NCBI RefSeq assembly: GCF_000018145.1
Contig: NC_009952.1
Location: forward strand, 186,001 to 250,000
DNA from: Dinoroseobacter shibae DFL 12 = DSM 16493
GTDB lineage: Bacteria > Pseudomonadota > Alphaproteobacteria > Rhodobacterales > Rhodobacteraceae
DNA: 64,000 bases
Reading direction: 5' to 3'
Shown here: piece after piece, positions 7,417 through 15,900 of the stretch
Layout of the letters: each line of letters opens with the position of its first letter
Numbering within the stretch: position 1 is the first letter of the stretch
Translations under genes and position numbers: made by a program
The notes under the pieces: generated by a model
The model's database searches: none
Told to the model about the DNA's origin: nothing
The model's input: the letters and a program-made list of their open reading frames with translations, nothing else

Positions 7417-9561
7417 GTGCCGCGGGATTCGTCGGACAGCCTGATCGAAGCCCGCGACCTGATCGCGCTTGTCCAGACCTACAACCCCCGGACGAACGCG
7501 GCCCTGATCGAAGCGGCCTATGACTACGGTCGCGAGATGCACCGGGGTCAGTTGCGCCATTCCGGGGAGGAGTATTTCACCCACCCCGTCGCGGTGGCCG
7601 CCATTCTTGCCGAGCAGCGGCTGGATGACAGCACCATCATTACCGCCCTGCTGCATGACACCGTCGAAGACACGCGGTCGACCTTTGCCGAGCTGGAATC
7701 GCAGTTCGGGCGCGAGATCGCCGAGCTGGTCAACGGGGTCACCAACCTGACCAACCTGCAGCTGTCGAGCCGCGAGACCAAGCAGGCGGAGAATTTCCGC
7801 AAGCTCTTCATGGCGATGTCCAAGGACCTGCGGGTGATCCTGGTGAAGCTGGCCGACCGGCTCCACAACATGCGCACGATCAAGCACATGCCGGTGGAAA
7901 AACAGGTCAAGAAGGCCCGCGAGACCATGGACATCTATGCGCCGCTGGCCGGGCGGATGGGCATGCAGTGGATGCGCGACGAACTGGAGGACCTGTCGTT
8001 CCGGGTGCTGAACCCGGACGGGCGGCAGTCCATCATGCGCCGGTTCATCAAGCTGCAGAACGAGACCGGCGACGTGGTCCAGAAGATCACCAGCGACATC
8101 CGCAAGGAGCTGGACGCCCACGGGATCGAGGCCGATGTCTATGGCCGGGCGAAGAAACCCTATTCGATCTGGCGCAAGATGGAGGCCAAGCAGCTCGGCT
8201 TCTCGCGATTGTCGGATATCTACGGGTTCCGGGTCATCACCCACAGCGAAGATGACTGCTACGGGGTGCTGGGCGCGATCCATCAGCGTTGGCGCGCGGT
8301 GCCGGGGCGGTTCAAGGATTATATCAGTCAGCCGAAATCGAACGGGTATCGGTCGATCCACACCACGGTGTCGGGCCGTGACGGCAAGCGGGTGGAGGTG
8401 CAGATCCGCACCCGCCAGATGCACGAGGTGGCCGAGGCCGGCGTGGCCGCGCACTGGTCCTACCGGGACGGGGTGCAGGTGGAAAACCCCTTCGCCGTCG
8501 ACCCGGCGGAGTGGATCGCCAGCCTGAGCGAGCGGTTCGAAAGCTCCGAGGATCACGGCGAGTTTCTCGAACACGTCAAGCTGGAGATGTATTCCGACCA
8601 GGTGTTCTGCTTCACCCCCAAGGGAGAGGTGGTCAAGCTGCCCAAGGGCGCGACGCCACTGGATTATGCCTACGGCATTCACACCCGGATCGGGGACAGT
8701 TGCGTGGGGGCCAAGGTGGACGGGATTCGCGTGCCGCTTTGGACCCGGCTGAAGAATGGCCAGTCGGTCGAGATCATCACCGCCGACGGCCAGCGCCCCC
8801 AGGCGACCTGGATCGATATCGTGGTCACTGGCCGCGCCAAGCAGGCGATCCGCCGGTCCCTGCGCGAGGAGGACCGGGCCCGTTTCGTCAAGCTGGGCCA
8901 GGAGCTCGCCCGGGTGGCGTTCGACCATGTGGGCAAGCGCGTGACCGACAAGGCGCTGAAGACCGCCGCGCATCAGCTGGGCTATGGCGGGCGGCTGGAG
9001 CTGCTCTCGGCCCTGGGCAGCGCGGATATCTCGGCCCGGGACGTGGTCGAGGTGCTCTATCCCGAGTTGCAGGGGCAGGGCGGCGACGAGGTCGCGGCGG
9101 ATCGCGCGGTGGTCGGCCTTCATTCCGACCAGAGCTTCGAGCGTGCGCGCTGCTGCCAGCCGGTGCCCGGGGAGCGGATCGTCGGCATCGCCTATCGCGG
9201 CCACGGGGTGCGCGTGCACGCCATCGACTGCCCGGCGCTGGAGGAGTTCGAGGACGAGATGCGGCGCTGGATCGACCTGCAATGGCATTCAGGACGCCAT
9301 GCCGCGGTCCACGCGGTTCGGCTGGATGTCACGATCGGCAACGATCAGGGCGTTCTGGGACGAATCTGCACATTGATCGGCGAGCAGCGGGCGAATATTT
9401 CCGACTTGCATTTTGTTGACCGGAAACCGGACTTTTACCGCCTACTTCTAGAAGTAGAAGTGCGGGACCTGGAGCACTTGCACCGAGTAATGACCGCCGT
9501 GCAGGCCGACACCGATGTGGCGGGCCTGGAACGACACCGTGACCTGAGCCGCAAGCCCTGA
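7417..9561 (+). CDS. rsh: Bifunctional (p)ppGpp synthetase/hydrolase (RelA/SpoT homologue)
   Basis: 714 residues starting at GTG 7417. Domains in order: HD hydrolase (about 45-200; HD pair at 80-81 in ALLHDTVEDT, then EDLSFRVLNP), nucleotidyltransferase synthetase (about 235-360; YSIWRKMEAKQ, DIYGFRVI, QPKSNGYRSIHTTV), TGS (about 390-455; VFCFTPKGEVVKLPKG), a helical/zinc-finger-like part with RCCQPVPGERIVG, and a C-terminal ACT domain (about 640-710; GVLGRICTLIGEQRANISDL). All catalytic regions are intact, so it should both make and degrade the alarmone. As is usual in alphaproteobacteria it is probably the only long Rsh. It is coupled to rpoZ upstream and followed by a DUF2062 gene after 37 bp. 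Confidence 0.95.
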   Translation: MPRDSSDSLIEARDLIALVQTYNPRTNAALIEAAYDYGREMHRGQLRHSGEEYFTHPVAVAAILAEQRLDDSTIITALLHDTVEDTRSTFAELESQFGREIAELVNGVTNLTNLQLSSRETKQAENFRKLFMAMSKDLRVILVKLADRLHNMRTIKHMPVEKQVKKARETMDIYAPLAGRMGMQWMRDELEDLSFRVLNPDGRQSIMRRFIKLQNETGDVVQKITSDIRKELDAHGIEADVYGRAKKPYSIWRKMEAKQLGFSRLSDIYGFRVITHSEDDCYGVLGAIHQRWRAVPGRFKDYISQPKSNGYRSIHTTVSGRDGKRVEVQIRTRQMHEVAEAGVAAHWSYRDGVQVENPFAVDPAEWIASLSERFESSEDHGEFLEHVKLEMYSDQVFCFTPKGEVVKLPKGATPLDYAYGIHTRIGDSCVGAKVDGIRVPLWTRLKNGQSVEIITADGQRPQATWIDIVVTGRAKQAIRRSLREEDRARFVKLGQELARVAFDHVGKRVTDKALKTAAHQLGYGGRLELLSALGSADISARDVVEVLYPELQGQGGDEVAADRAVVGLHSDQSFERARCCQPVPGERIVGIAYRGHGVRVHAIDCPALEEFEDEMRRWIDLQWHSGRHAAVHAVRLDVTIGNDQGVLGRICTLIGEQRANISDLHFVDRKPDFYRLLLEVEVRDLEHLHRVMTAVQADTDVAGLERHRDLSRKP

Positions 9562-9598
9562 CTTTCAGGGGAGCGGGCCAAACGAAAAGAGGACCCGC

Positions 9599-10255
9599 TT
9601 GGTTTTCAAACGCCGCGATAAACGTCCCTTCTGGAAGGTCGTGGCGGAATCCCTCTGGCCGAGGGGCGGTTGGGGCCGGGCGTTCCATTACATCAAGCGG
9701 CGCTTGCAGCGGTTGCCCGACACGCCCGAGACCATCGCGCGGGGTATCGCGGCGGGCGTGTTCACAACCTTCACGCCGCTTTACGGGGTGCATTTCGTCA
9801 TCGCGGCGATCCTGGCCAAGATCCTGCGCGGCAATATCCTGGCGTCCCTTTTGGCGACATTCTTCGGCAACCCGCTGACCTATATTCCGATCGGGATCGT
9901 GTCGCTCAAGACCGGGCATTTCATCCTCGGGACCGAGTTCGACCCCGAGGACAAGACCTCGTTTCTGCGCAAGTTCACAGAGGCCGGCGCCGATCTGTGG
10001 AACAACGTCGTCGCGATCTTCACCGACCGGGAGCCGCAATGGGATCACCTGGCGCGGTTTTTCGACGAGGTGTTCTGGCCCTACCTTGTGGGCGGAATCA
10101 TCCCGGGGATCATTGCGGGCGCGGTGATGTACCATCTCAGCCTGCCGGTGCTGCGCGCCTACCAGAAGCGCCGCAAGGGTCGGTTGAAGAAAAAGATCGA
10201 GGCGTTGCGCGTCAAGGCGAAGTCGCGGGCTGACGAGGCCCATCGCGCGCCCTAG
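9599..10255 (+). CDS. DUF2062 domain membrane protein
   Basis: 218 residues from a TTG codon with GAGGA nine bases upstream. After a basic N-terminus ([20 protein letters not shown]) it has the DUF2062 core: [20 protein letters not shown], two membrane spans, and [12 protein letters not shown], with a further C-terminal span ([18 protein letters not shown]) and a very basic tail. DUF2062 proteins are inner-membrane proteins of unknown function, frequently placed next to rsh or pdxJ. No better start codon is available in frame. Confidence 0.82.
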   Translation: MVFKRRDKRPFWKVVAESLWPRGGWGRAFHYIKRRLQRLPDTPETIARGIAAGVFTTFTPLYGVHFVIAAILAKILRGNILASLLATFFGNPLTYIPIGIVSLKTGHFILGTEFDPEDKTSFLRKFTEAGADLWNNVVAIFTDREPQWDHLARFFDEVFWPYLVGGIIPGIIAGAVMYHLSLPVLRAYQKRRKGRLKKKIEALRVKAKSRADEAHRAP

Positions 10256-10280
10256 TTTGGAAGGCAGGAGGCCCCTGATC

Positions 10281-11045
10281 ATGACGGACAAGACGACTGC
10301 GGCACCCGGGGAATTGCGCCTCGGGGTGAATATCGATCACGTGGCCACGGTGCGGAATGCCCGCGGCGGGGCCGTCCCCGACCCGGTGCGCGCCGCCGTT
10401 CTGGCCCAGCAGGCGGGGGCCGACGGGATCACCGCCCATCTGCGCGAGGACCGCCGCCATATCGGAGACGCGGATATCGAGGCGCTGATGGCGGCGCTGA
10501 CCGTGCCGCTGAACTTCGAGATGGCCGCCACGGACGAGATGCAGGCGATCGCGCTGCGCCACGTCCCGCATGCGGTCTGCATCGTGCCGGAAAAGCGCGA
10601 GGAACGCACCACCGAGGGCGGGCTGGAGGTCGCGCGGGACGAGAACCGGCTGGCCCATTTCATCGCGCCTCTGCGCGAGGCGGGCTGCCGGGTGTCGATC
10701 TTCATCGCCGCCGACCGGGCGCAGATCGAAGCCGCGCACCGGATCGGGGCCCCGGTGATCGAGCTGCACACGGGCGCCTATTGCGACGCGGCCGCCGAGG
10801 GCGACATCGCCGCGCGGGATGCGGAGCTTGCGCGGCTGACCGAGATGGCGGCCTTCGCCTACGACCTCGGGCTGGAGGTTCATGCGGGCCACGGGCTGAG
10901 CTACGACACCGTCGCCCCCATCGCCGCGCTGCCGCAGGTGCGGGAGTTGAATATCGGGCATTTCCTGATCGGCGAGGCGATCTTCCGCGGTCTGCCCGAC
11001 GCCATGGCCGAGATGCGCCGCCGGATGGACGCCGCCCGCGCGTGA
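10281..11045 (+). CDS. pdxJ: Pyridoxine 5'-phosphate synthase
   Basis: 254 residues from the ATG at 10281, with AGGAG upstream; an in-frame TTG at 10257 is less likely. PdxJ condenses 1-deoxyxylulose 5-phosphate and 3-amino-2-oxopropyl phosphate to pyridoxine phosphate. Signatures: [19 protein letters not shown] at the N-terminus, [16 protein letters not shown] near 38-53, the catalytic Glu in LNFEMA, and [13 protein letters not shown] followed by [12 protein letters not shown] near the C-terminus for phosphate binding. It shares vitamin B6 synthesis with the isoprenoid DXP pool, and lies in the conserved rsh-acpS-lepB gene run. Confidence 0.96.
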   Translation: MTDKTTAAPGELRLGVNIDHVATVRNARGGAVPDPVRAAVLAQQAGADGITAHLREDRRHIGDADIEALMAALTVPLNFEMAATDEMQAIALRHVPHAVCIVPEKREERTTEGGLEVARDENRLAHFIAPLREAGCRVSIFIAADRAQIEAAHRIGAPVIELHTGAYCDAAAEGDIAARDAELARLTEMAAFAYDLGLEVHAGHGLSYDTVAPIAALPQVRELNIGHFLIGEAIFRGLPDAMAEMRRRMDAARA

Positions 11046-11704
11046 GCTGGCTGCGGGTGATTGCGGGGCTGTTCAGCCGGACAGTTCTGGCGCTGCTGCT
11101 GGTGGCTTCGATGTCTCTGACCGTGCTGAGCCTGACGGTCTCCGGGGTGCAGGTGGCCCTGTCTGGGGCGTTGTCGGCGGCGGGCATGACCACGATTGCC
11201 GCCCGCGAGGCCGCCGCGGCCCAAACCCGGCGCACCGCGGCCAAGCGGGTGGCGCAGCAAACCTCCGAGCGGGTGACCCGGCGTGTGACCCGGGCCGCGG
11301 CGCGCAACTCCAGCTCGGTGGTGGCGGAAGCGGTTCCGTTTCTCGGGGTGGCGGTGATTGCCGGGGCGCTGGCCTACGACATCAAGGATACCTGCGATAC
11401 CGCCCGGGACATGGCCGGGCTGGAGGCCGCGGCCAGCACGGATGGCGACCCGCAAGCGGCCTTTGACGCGGCGGTGGCGGCCTTCGACTGTGCCGATCTG
11501 ATCCCCGAAGTGGAGACCTTGCCGGACCGTGCGACGATCTGGAACGCCATGTCCGAGGCCCCGCAGCAGGCCTGGGAGAGTGCGACAGGGTATTACGAGG
11601 GGCTGCCCGACTGGGATCCGAGCGTTCCGCTGGGATGGATGCAGGGCAAGCTCGGCGATCTTTATGGATGGATCTCGGGCGGGGCGCCCGCAGGCGCTGA
11701 GTGA
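11042..11704 (+). CDS. Uncharacterised membrane-anchored protein
   Basis: 220 residues from GTG 11042, overlapping the pdxJ stop by 4 bp (GTGA). It starts [20 protein letters not shown] with one strong N-terminal hydrophobic segment and a second weaker one near 98-112 ([17 protein letters not shown]). Between them is an Ala/Arg/Thr-rich, probably helical stretch ([20 protein letters not shown]). The C-terminal half is acidic with two Cys (DTCDTA, FDCADL) and Trp-rich motifs. I do not recognise a family. Its placement between pdxJ and acpS is conserved-looking, but no function can be proposed. Confidence 0.6.
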   Translation: MSWLRVIAGLFSRTVLALLLVASMSLTVLSLTVSGVQVALSGALSAAGMTTIAAREAAAAQTRRTAAKRVAQQTSERVTRRVTRAAARNSSSVVAEAVPFLGVAVIAGALAYDIKDTCDTARDMAGLEAAASTDGDPQAAFDAAVAAFDCADLIPEVETLPDRATIWNAMSEAPQQAWESATGYYEGLPDWDPSVPLGWMQGKLGDLYGWISGGAPAGAE

Positions 11705-11843
11705 TCCCCGACGGGGCGGTAGCCCACGCGGATCTCGTCATCTTTGCCTGACGGTGGGAATGTCTCGCGGGCCCTTGCGCCGCAGGAGCATTTGGCGCAT
11801 CACTTTTGCTGCACCAGAAAGTCAGAAAAACGGTCCCTGCAAC

Positions 11844-12263
11844 ATGATCATCGGCATCGGTACGGATCTCGCCAATATCGAGCGGATCGAGCGCACGCTG
11901 GAGCGGTTCGGAGACCGGTTCCGCCACCGGGTCTTCACCGAGCGTGAGCAGCGCAAGGCCGACAGCCGTCAGCAGACCGCCGCCACCTATGCCAAGCGCT
12001 GGGCCGCCAAGGAGGCATGCTCCAAGGCCCTGGGCACGGGCCTGAGGATGGGAATTTCCTGGCGCGACATGGCGGTGCAGAACCTGGAGACCGGCCAGCC
12101 CACCATGTATGTCACCGGCTGGGCGGCCGAGCGGCTCAAGCAGCTGACGCCGGAAGGGCACGAGGCGGTGATCCACGTGTCGCTGACCGACGATCACCCC
12201 TGGGCGCAGGCCTATGTGGTGATCTCCGCGATCCCGCTGGAAGCGGCGGCGCGCTCGGCTTGA
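11844..12263 (+). CDS. acpS: Holo-[acyl-carrier-protein] synthase
   Basis: 139 residues. It transfers 4'-phosphopantetheine from CoA to Ser of ACP. The metal-binding motifs are present: [14 protein letters not shown] (D8) and [16 protein letters not shown] (Glu in WAAKEA near 58). The start MIIGIGTDL is the standard one for the family. It is followed by lepB after 55 bp, within the conserved pdxJ-acpS-lepB-rnc-era run. Confidence 0.95.
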   Translation: MIIGIGTDLANIERIERTLERFGDRFRHRVFTEREQRKADSRQQTAATYAKRWAAKEACSKALGTGLRMGISWRDMAVQNLETGQPTMYVTGWAAERLKQLTPEGHEAVIHVSLTDDHPWAQAYVVISAIPLEAAARSA

Positions 12264-12318
12264 CTCCTCGTCCCGGCGCGCCCATGAAGCGGGCCAAACC
12301 CGGGCGACGAGGCACCAT

Positions 12319-13104
12319 ATGGCATCCACCGAAAAGGCCGAAGGCGGCATCATGGAAACGGTCAAGACCGTGGTCTACGCGCTGGTCATTGCCGGCGTGT
12401 TCCGCACCCTGTTCTTCCAGCCGTTCTGGATCCCGTCGGGGTCGATGAAGGACACGCTTCTGGTCGGGGATTTCCTGTTCGTCAACAAGATGGCGTACGG
12501 CTACAGCCAGGTTTCCTGCCCGTTCTCGATGTGTCCGATCCCGGGCCGGATCTTCGCCTCGGATCCCGAGCGCGGCGATATCGTCGTCTTCCGGCATCCG
12601 GTGAACGGCTCGGACTTCATCAAGCGGCTGATCGGTCTTCCCGGCGACACGGTGCAGTTCCGTGACGGGCGGCTGATCCTGAATGGCGAGGCGGTGCCGA
12701 CCGAGCCCGACGGCACCTTCGACGAGATCTTCGAGCGGCAGGGCCCCATCGGGTCCTTCCCGCGCTGCGCCAATGCGCCGGTGGGCCAGGGCGGGGTGTG
12801 CGAGAAAGAGAAGTTCGTGGAAACCCTGCCGGGCGGGGTCAGCCATTCGATCCTCAACATCGACCAGAGCTTCGGCGACAACACCCCCGAGTTCACGGTG
12901 CCGGAGGGGCATTTCTTCTTCGTCGGCGACAATCGCGACAACAGCCAGGACAGCCGCTATGCGCAATCCGTGGGCGGGGTCGGCTTCGTGCCGTTCGAGA
13001 ACCTGATCGGCCGTGCGGACCGGGTGATCTTCAGTTCCGCGGGATCGCGGATGCTGTATTTCTGGACCTGGCGCGGGGATCGTTTCTTCAAGGCGCTGGA
13101 GTGA
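12319..13104 (+). CDS. lepB: Signal peptidase I
   Basis: 261 residues. One N-terminal membrane span ([16 protein letters not shown]), then the catalytic Ser42 in IPSGSM and the general-base Lys102 in [14 protein letters not shown], plus the C-terminal box [12 protein letters not shown]. It cleaves signal peptides of exported proteins in the periplasm. A Cys pair (CPFSMCP, about 67-72) and another (RCANAP... VCEKE) lie in the domain II insertion. The stop overlaps the GTG start of rnc by 4 bp. Confidence 0.96.
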   Translation: MASTEKAEGGIMETVKTVVYALVIAGVFRTLFFQPFWIPSGSMKDTLLVGDFLFVNKMAYGYSQVSCPFSMCPIPGRIFASDPERGDIVVFRHPVNGSDFIKRLIGLPGDTVQFRDGRLILNGEAVPTEPDGTFDEIFERQGPIGSFPRCANAPVGQGGVCEKEKFVETLPGGVSHSILNIDQSFGDNTPEFTVPEGHFFFVGDNRDNSQDSRYAQSVGGVGFVPFENLIGRADRVIFSSAGSRMLYFWTWRGDRFFKALE

Positions 13105-13790
13105 AGCTGTCCAAGGAGATTTCCGCGTTTTGCGACCGGATCGGGCATCGGTTTGACCGGCCCGAGCTTCTGGTGCGGGCCCTGACCCATGCCTCGCGCA
13201 GCACCGCCGGGCGCAGCGACAATCAACGGCTGGAATTCCTCGGCGACCGGGTGCTCGGCCTGGTGATGGCCGAGGCGCTGCTGGAGGCGGACCCGCAGGC
13301 CCGCGAGGGCCAGTTGGCGCCGCGCTACAACGCGCTGGTGCGTAAGGAGACCTGCGCCGAGGTCGCCCGCGAGATCGGGCTGGGCGATGTGTTGCGGCTG
13401 GGCAGGTCGGAGATGCTGACCGGCGGGCGGCGCAAGGACGCGCTGCTGGGCGACGGGATGGAGGCGGTGATTGCCGCCGTCTACCGGGATGCGGGGTTCG
13501 AGGCGGCCAAGGCGCTGATCCTGCGGCTCTGGGGCAAGCGGATCGGGGCAGTGGAGGCCGATGCCCGCGACCCCAAGACCGCGTTGCAGGAATGGGCGCA
13601 GGCGCGCGGCCTGCCCCCCCCGGCCTATATCGAAAGTGCCCGGAGCGGGCCGGACCATGCGCCGGTCTTCACGATCTCGGCCCGACTTGAGACCGGCGCG
13701 TGCGCCGAGGCGCAGGCGGGCAGCAAACGACAGGCGGAGCAGGCGGCGGCGAAGGCCCTTCTGGCCCAGGTAGAGAGCAATCATGACTGA
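13101..13790 (+). CDS. rnc: Ribonuclease III
   Basis: 229 residues from GTG 13101, which overlaps the lepB stop. N-terminal nuclease domain with the signature [15 protein letters not shown] (catalytic E45 and D49) and the second acidic site [18 protein letters not shown] near 117-134; C-terminal double-stranded RNA-binding domain from about 157 ([20 protein letters not shown] ... [15 protein letters not shown]). It processes rRNA precursors and structured mRNAs. The 3' end overlaps the era start by 8 bp, a classic rnc-era coupling. Confidence 0.96.
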   Translation: MKLSKEISAFCDRIGHRFDRPELLVRALTHASRSTAGRSDNQRLEFLGDRVLGLVMAEALLEADPQAREGQLAPRYNALVRKETCAEVAREIGLGDVLRLGRSEMLTGGRRKDALLGDGMEAVIAAVYRDAGFEAAKALILRLWGKRIGAVEADARDPKTALQEWAQARGLPPPAYIESARSGPDHAPVFTISARLETGACAEAQAGSKRQAEQAAAKALLAQVESNHD

Positions 13791-14709
13791 GAACGCAGCG
13801 CCCACGCGGGCGGGTTTCGTGGCCCTGATCGGGGAGCCCAACGCGGGCAAATCGACCCTGACCAACGCGATGGTGGGGGCCAAGGTGTCCATCGTCACCC
13901 ACAAGGTGCAGACGACGCGGGCGCGGATCCGGGGCGTGGCGCTGGAAGGGGCAGCGCAGATCGTGTTCGTGGACACGCCGGGACTGTTCCGGCCGCGGCG
14001 GCGGCTCGACCGGGCCATGGTCGCGGCGGCCTGGGGCGGGGCGGCGGATGCGGATATCGTGGTGCTGATGGTCGAGGCCCATCGCGGGATGACCGACGGG
14101 GTGCGCGCGATCCTGGAAACCCTGAACGAACGGCGCGACCCCAAGCAGATCGTGGCGCTCGCGATCAACAAGATCGACCGGGTGAAGTCCGAGGTCTTGC
14201 TCAAACTCACGCAGGACCTGAACGCGGCCTACCCGTTTGCAGAGACCTTCATGATCTCGGCCGAGAAGGGCTACGGGGTTGCGGACCTGCGCGCCTGGCT
14301 CGGCGCGTCCTTGCCCGAGGGGCCGTGGATGTACCCGGAAGACCAGATCGCCGACGTGCCCCTGCGCATGATCGCCGCCGAGATCACCCGCGAGAAGCTG
14401 ACACTGCGACTGCATCAGGAGCTGCCCTACCAGTTGACCGTCGAGACCGAGAATTGGGAAGAGCGCAAGGATGGCTCCGTGCGGATCGACCAGGTGGTTT
14501 ACGTGATGCGGGACGGGCACAAGGGCATCCTGCTGGGCCACAAGGGCGAGACCGCCAAGGCCGTGTCCAAGGCCGCGCGGGAGGAGCTGGTCGAGTTTCT
14601 CGGGCGCAAGGTGCATCTGTTCTTGCAGGTGAAGGTCCGGCCCAACTGGCTGGAGGAGAAAGAGCGCTTCGACGAGATGGGGCTCGATTTCCGGGACGGG
14701 AACGCCTGA
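13783..14709 (+). CDS. era: GTPase Era
   Basis: 308 residues. G1 P-loop GEPNAGKS (17-24), G2/G3 region with FVDTPG, G4 NKID near 127-130, and G5 SAEKGYG near 160. The C-terminal KH domain ([20 protein letters not shown], near 240-260) binds the 3' end of 16S rRNA. Era is an essential 30S assembly factor. Followed after 3 bp by a DUF1491 gene. Confidence 0.97.
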   Translation: MTENAAPTRAGFVALIGEPNAGKSTLTNAMVGAKVSIVTHKVQTTRARIRGVALEGAAQIVFVDTPGLFRPRRRLDRAMVAAAWGGAADADIVVLMVEAHRGMTDGVRAILETLNERRDPKQIVALAINKIDRVKSEVLLKLTQDLNAAYPFAETFMISAEKGYGVADLRAWLGASLPEGPWMYPEDQIADVPLRMIAAEITREKLTLRLHQELPYQLTVETENWEERKDGSVRIDQVVYVMRDGHKGILLGHKGETAKAVSKAAREELVEFLGRKVHLFLQVKVRPNWLEEKERFDEMGLDFRDGNA

Positions 14710-14712
14710 GCC

Positions 14713-15045
14713 GTGGCGCGGCTGGCGGCCGGGTTGTGGGTGCAGGCCTACATGATGCGCTGCCAGATCGAGGGCATCCCGGTCTATGTGGAGGCCCGCG
14801 GCGACGGCACCGCCGGGGCGGTGATCGTCAAGCTGTGCACGCTGGACGGCAAGGCCCGCGCCTATGAGCGGCGCTATGATCTGATGCGCGACACCCGGTC
14901 CTGGGAGGTTCTGGTCGAGGGCGACGAGGCGGAGGTGGACGCGGCCCTGGCCCGCGCCCGGTCGCGGGATCCGGACCTGTGGATCGTCGCGGTGGAGGAC
15001 CGCGCCGGGCGGCATCTGCTGGACCAGCCCGGGCTGGAGGGCTGA
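14713..15045 (+). CDS. DUF1491 family protein
   Basis: 110 residues from GTG 14713, 3 bp after the era stop. The sequence (ARLAAGLWVQAYMMRCQIEG, then LDGKARAYERRYDL and RDPDLWIVAVEDRAGRHLL) is the DUF1491 pattern, a small alphaproteobacterial soluble family of unknown role that is nearly always found between era and recO. No catalytic motif is visible. Confidence 0.8.
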   Translation: MARLAAGLWVQAYMMRCQIEGIPVYVEARGDGTAGAVIVKLCTLDGKARAYERRYDLMRDTRSWEVLVEGDEAEVDAALARARSRDPDLWIVAVEDRAGRHLLDQPGLEG

Positions 15046-15071
15046 GCGCGGGTTGAGCCCGGCGATGCCTT

Positions 15072-15106
15072 CGGCGAGAGTATTTGCGGAACACTGAGGA
15101 AAGGGG
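15072..15106 (+). repeat. GGAGTATTT-type intergenic repeat, copy 2, upstream of recO
   Basis: Contains GAGAGTATTTGCGGAACAC followed by TGAGGAAAGGGG. Its purine tail ends seven bases before the TTG start of recO and probably acts as the ribosome-binding site. Related copies are at 3091-3118 and 38274-38306. Confidence 0.5.
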
Positions 15107-15113
15107 CGCGCGC

Positions 15114-15839
15114 TTGATCGAGTGGCGGGAAGAGGGTGTGCTTCTGTCCGTGCGGCCCCATGGGGAGACCTCGGTGATCGTCGAGGCCTTCACCCGGGCC
15201 CATGGCCGCCATCTGGGCGTGGTGCGGGGCGGGGTGTCGCGCAAGCTGGCCCCGGTGCTCCAGCCCGGCGCGCAGCTCGACCTGCGCTGGAAGGCGCGGT
15301 TGGAGGATCACATGGGCGCGTTCACGGTGGAGCCGGTGCGCGGGCGGGCGGCGGCGGTGCTGGGCGACCGGCTGGCCCTGTCGGCGATGAGTTCGGCCCT
15401 GGCGCTGGCGCGGTTTTCCCTGGCGGAGCGGGCGGCCTACCCCGGCTTCTACGACCAGACGGTCGCCCTGCTGGATGCACTGGCCGAAGGCACCGGGTGG
15501 TTGCCCGCCTATCTCGATTGGGAGATGGCGCTGCTCGATCAGATGGGGTTCGGGTTGGATTTGTCGGGCTGCGCGGTGCGCGGGGTGAACGAGGACCTGG
15601 CCTTCGTCTCGCCGCGGACCGGGCGGGCGGTGTCGCGACAGGCCGCCGGGGCCTGGGTCGACCGGCTGCTGCCCTTGCCGGAGGTGATGCTGGGCGGGCC
15701 AGCGCATCTGCACGGGGTGCTGGAGGGGCTGACGACCACCGGGCATTTCCTGGAACACAAACTTGCGCCCGCATTGGGCAATCGGCCCCCGCCCGAGGCG
15801 CGGGCGCGGTTTATCGACGTGCTGTCCCGGGCGCGCTGA
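15114..15839 (+). CDS. recO: DNA repair protein RecO
   Basis: 241 residues from TTG 15114 (IEWREEGVLLSVRPHGETSV), the position where alphaproteobacterial RecO proteins begin; the frame is open to another TTG at 15084. The OB-fold N-terminal domain runs to about residue 80 (GRHLGVVRGGVSRKLAPVLQ, the basic DNA-binding surface), followed by the helical domain (LALARFSLAERAAYPGFYDQ). The zinc-finger Cys cluster of other RecO proteins is reduced to isolated Cys (LSGCAVRG), common in this group. RecO loads RecA with RecR. The gene ends just before a shared terminator. Confidence 0.92.
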   Translation: MIEWREEGVLLSVRPHGETSVIVEAFTRAHGRHLGVVRGGVSRKLAPVLQPGAQLDLRWKARLEDHMGAFTVEPVRGRAAAVLGDRLALSAMSSALALARFSLAERAAYPGFYDQTVALLDALAEGTGWLPAYLDWEMALLDQMGFGLDLSGCAVRGVNEDLAFVSPRTGRAVSRQAAGAWVDRLLPLPEVMLGGPAHLHGVLEGLTTTGHFLEHKLAPALGNRPPPEARARFIDVLSRAR

Positions 15840-15850
15840 GCCGGGCACGC

Positions 15851-15879
15851 AAAAGCCCCGCGCGAGTGGCGCGGGGCTT
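15851..15879 (-). terminator. Rho-independent terminator of mcd (also between convergent recO and mcd)
   Basis: Perfect 11-bp stem AAGCCCCGCGC (15853-15863) with its complement at 15869-15879 and a 5-base loop. On the minus strand the stem is followed by TTTT (15854-15851), so it mainly serves mcd. Confidence 0.8.
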
Positions 15880-15900
15880 GGGGAACGCGGAAAGGGCAGG

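Noticed and set aside
7318-9288. 656-aa minus-strand open frame opposite the (p)ppGpp synthetase gene
   Set aside because: It is the antisense shadow of rsh in a high-G+C genome; His/Leu/Gly/Asp-rich with no family pattern.
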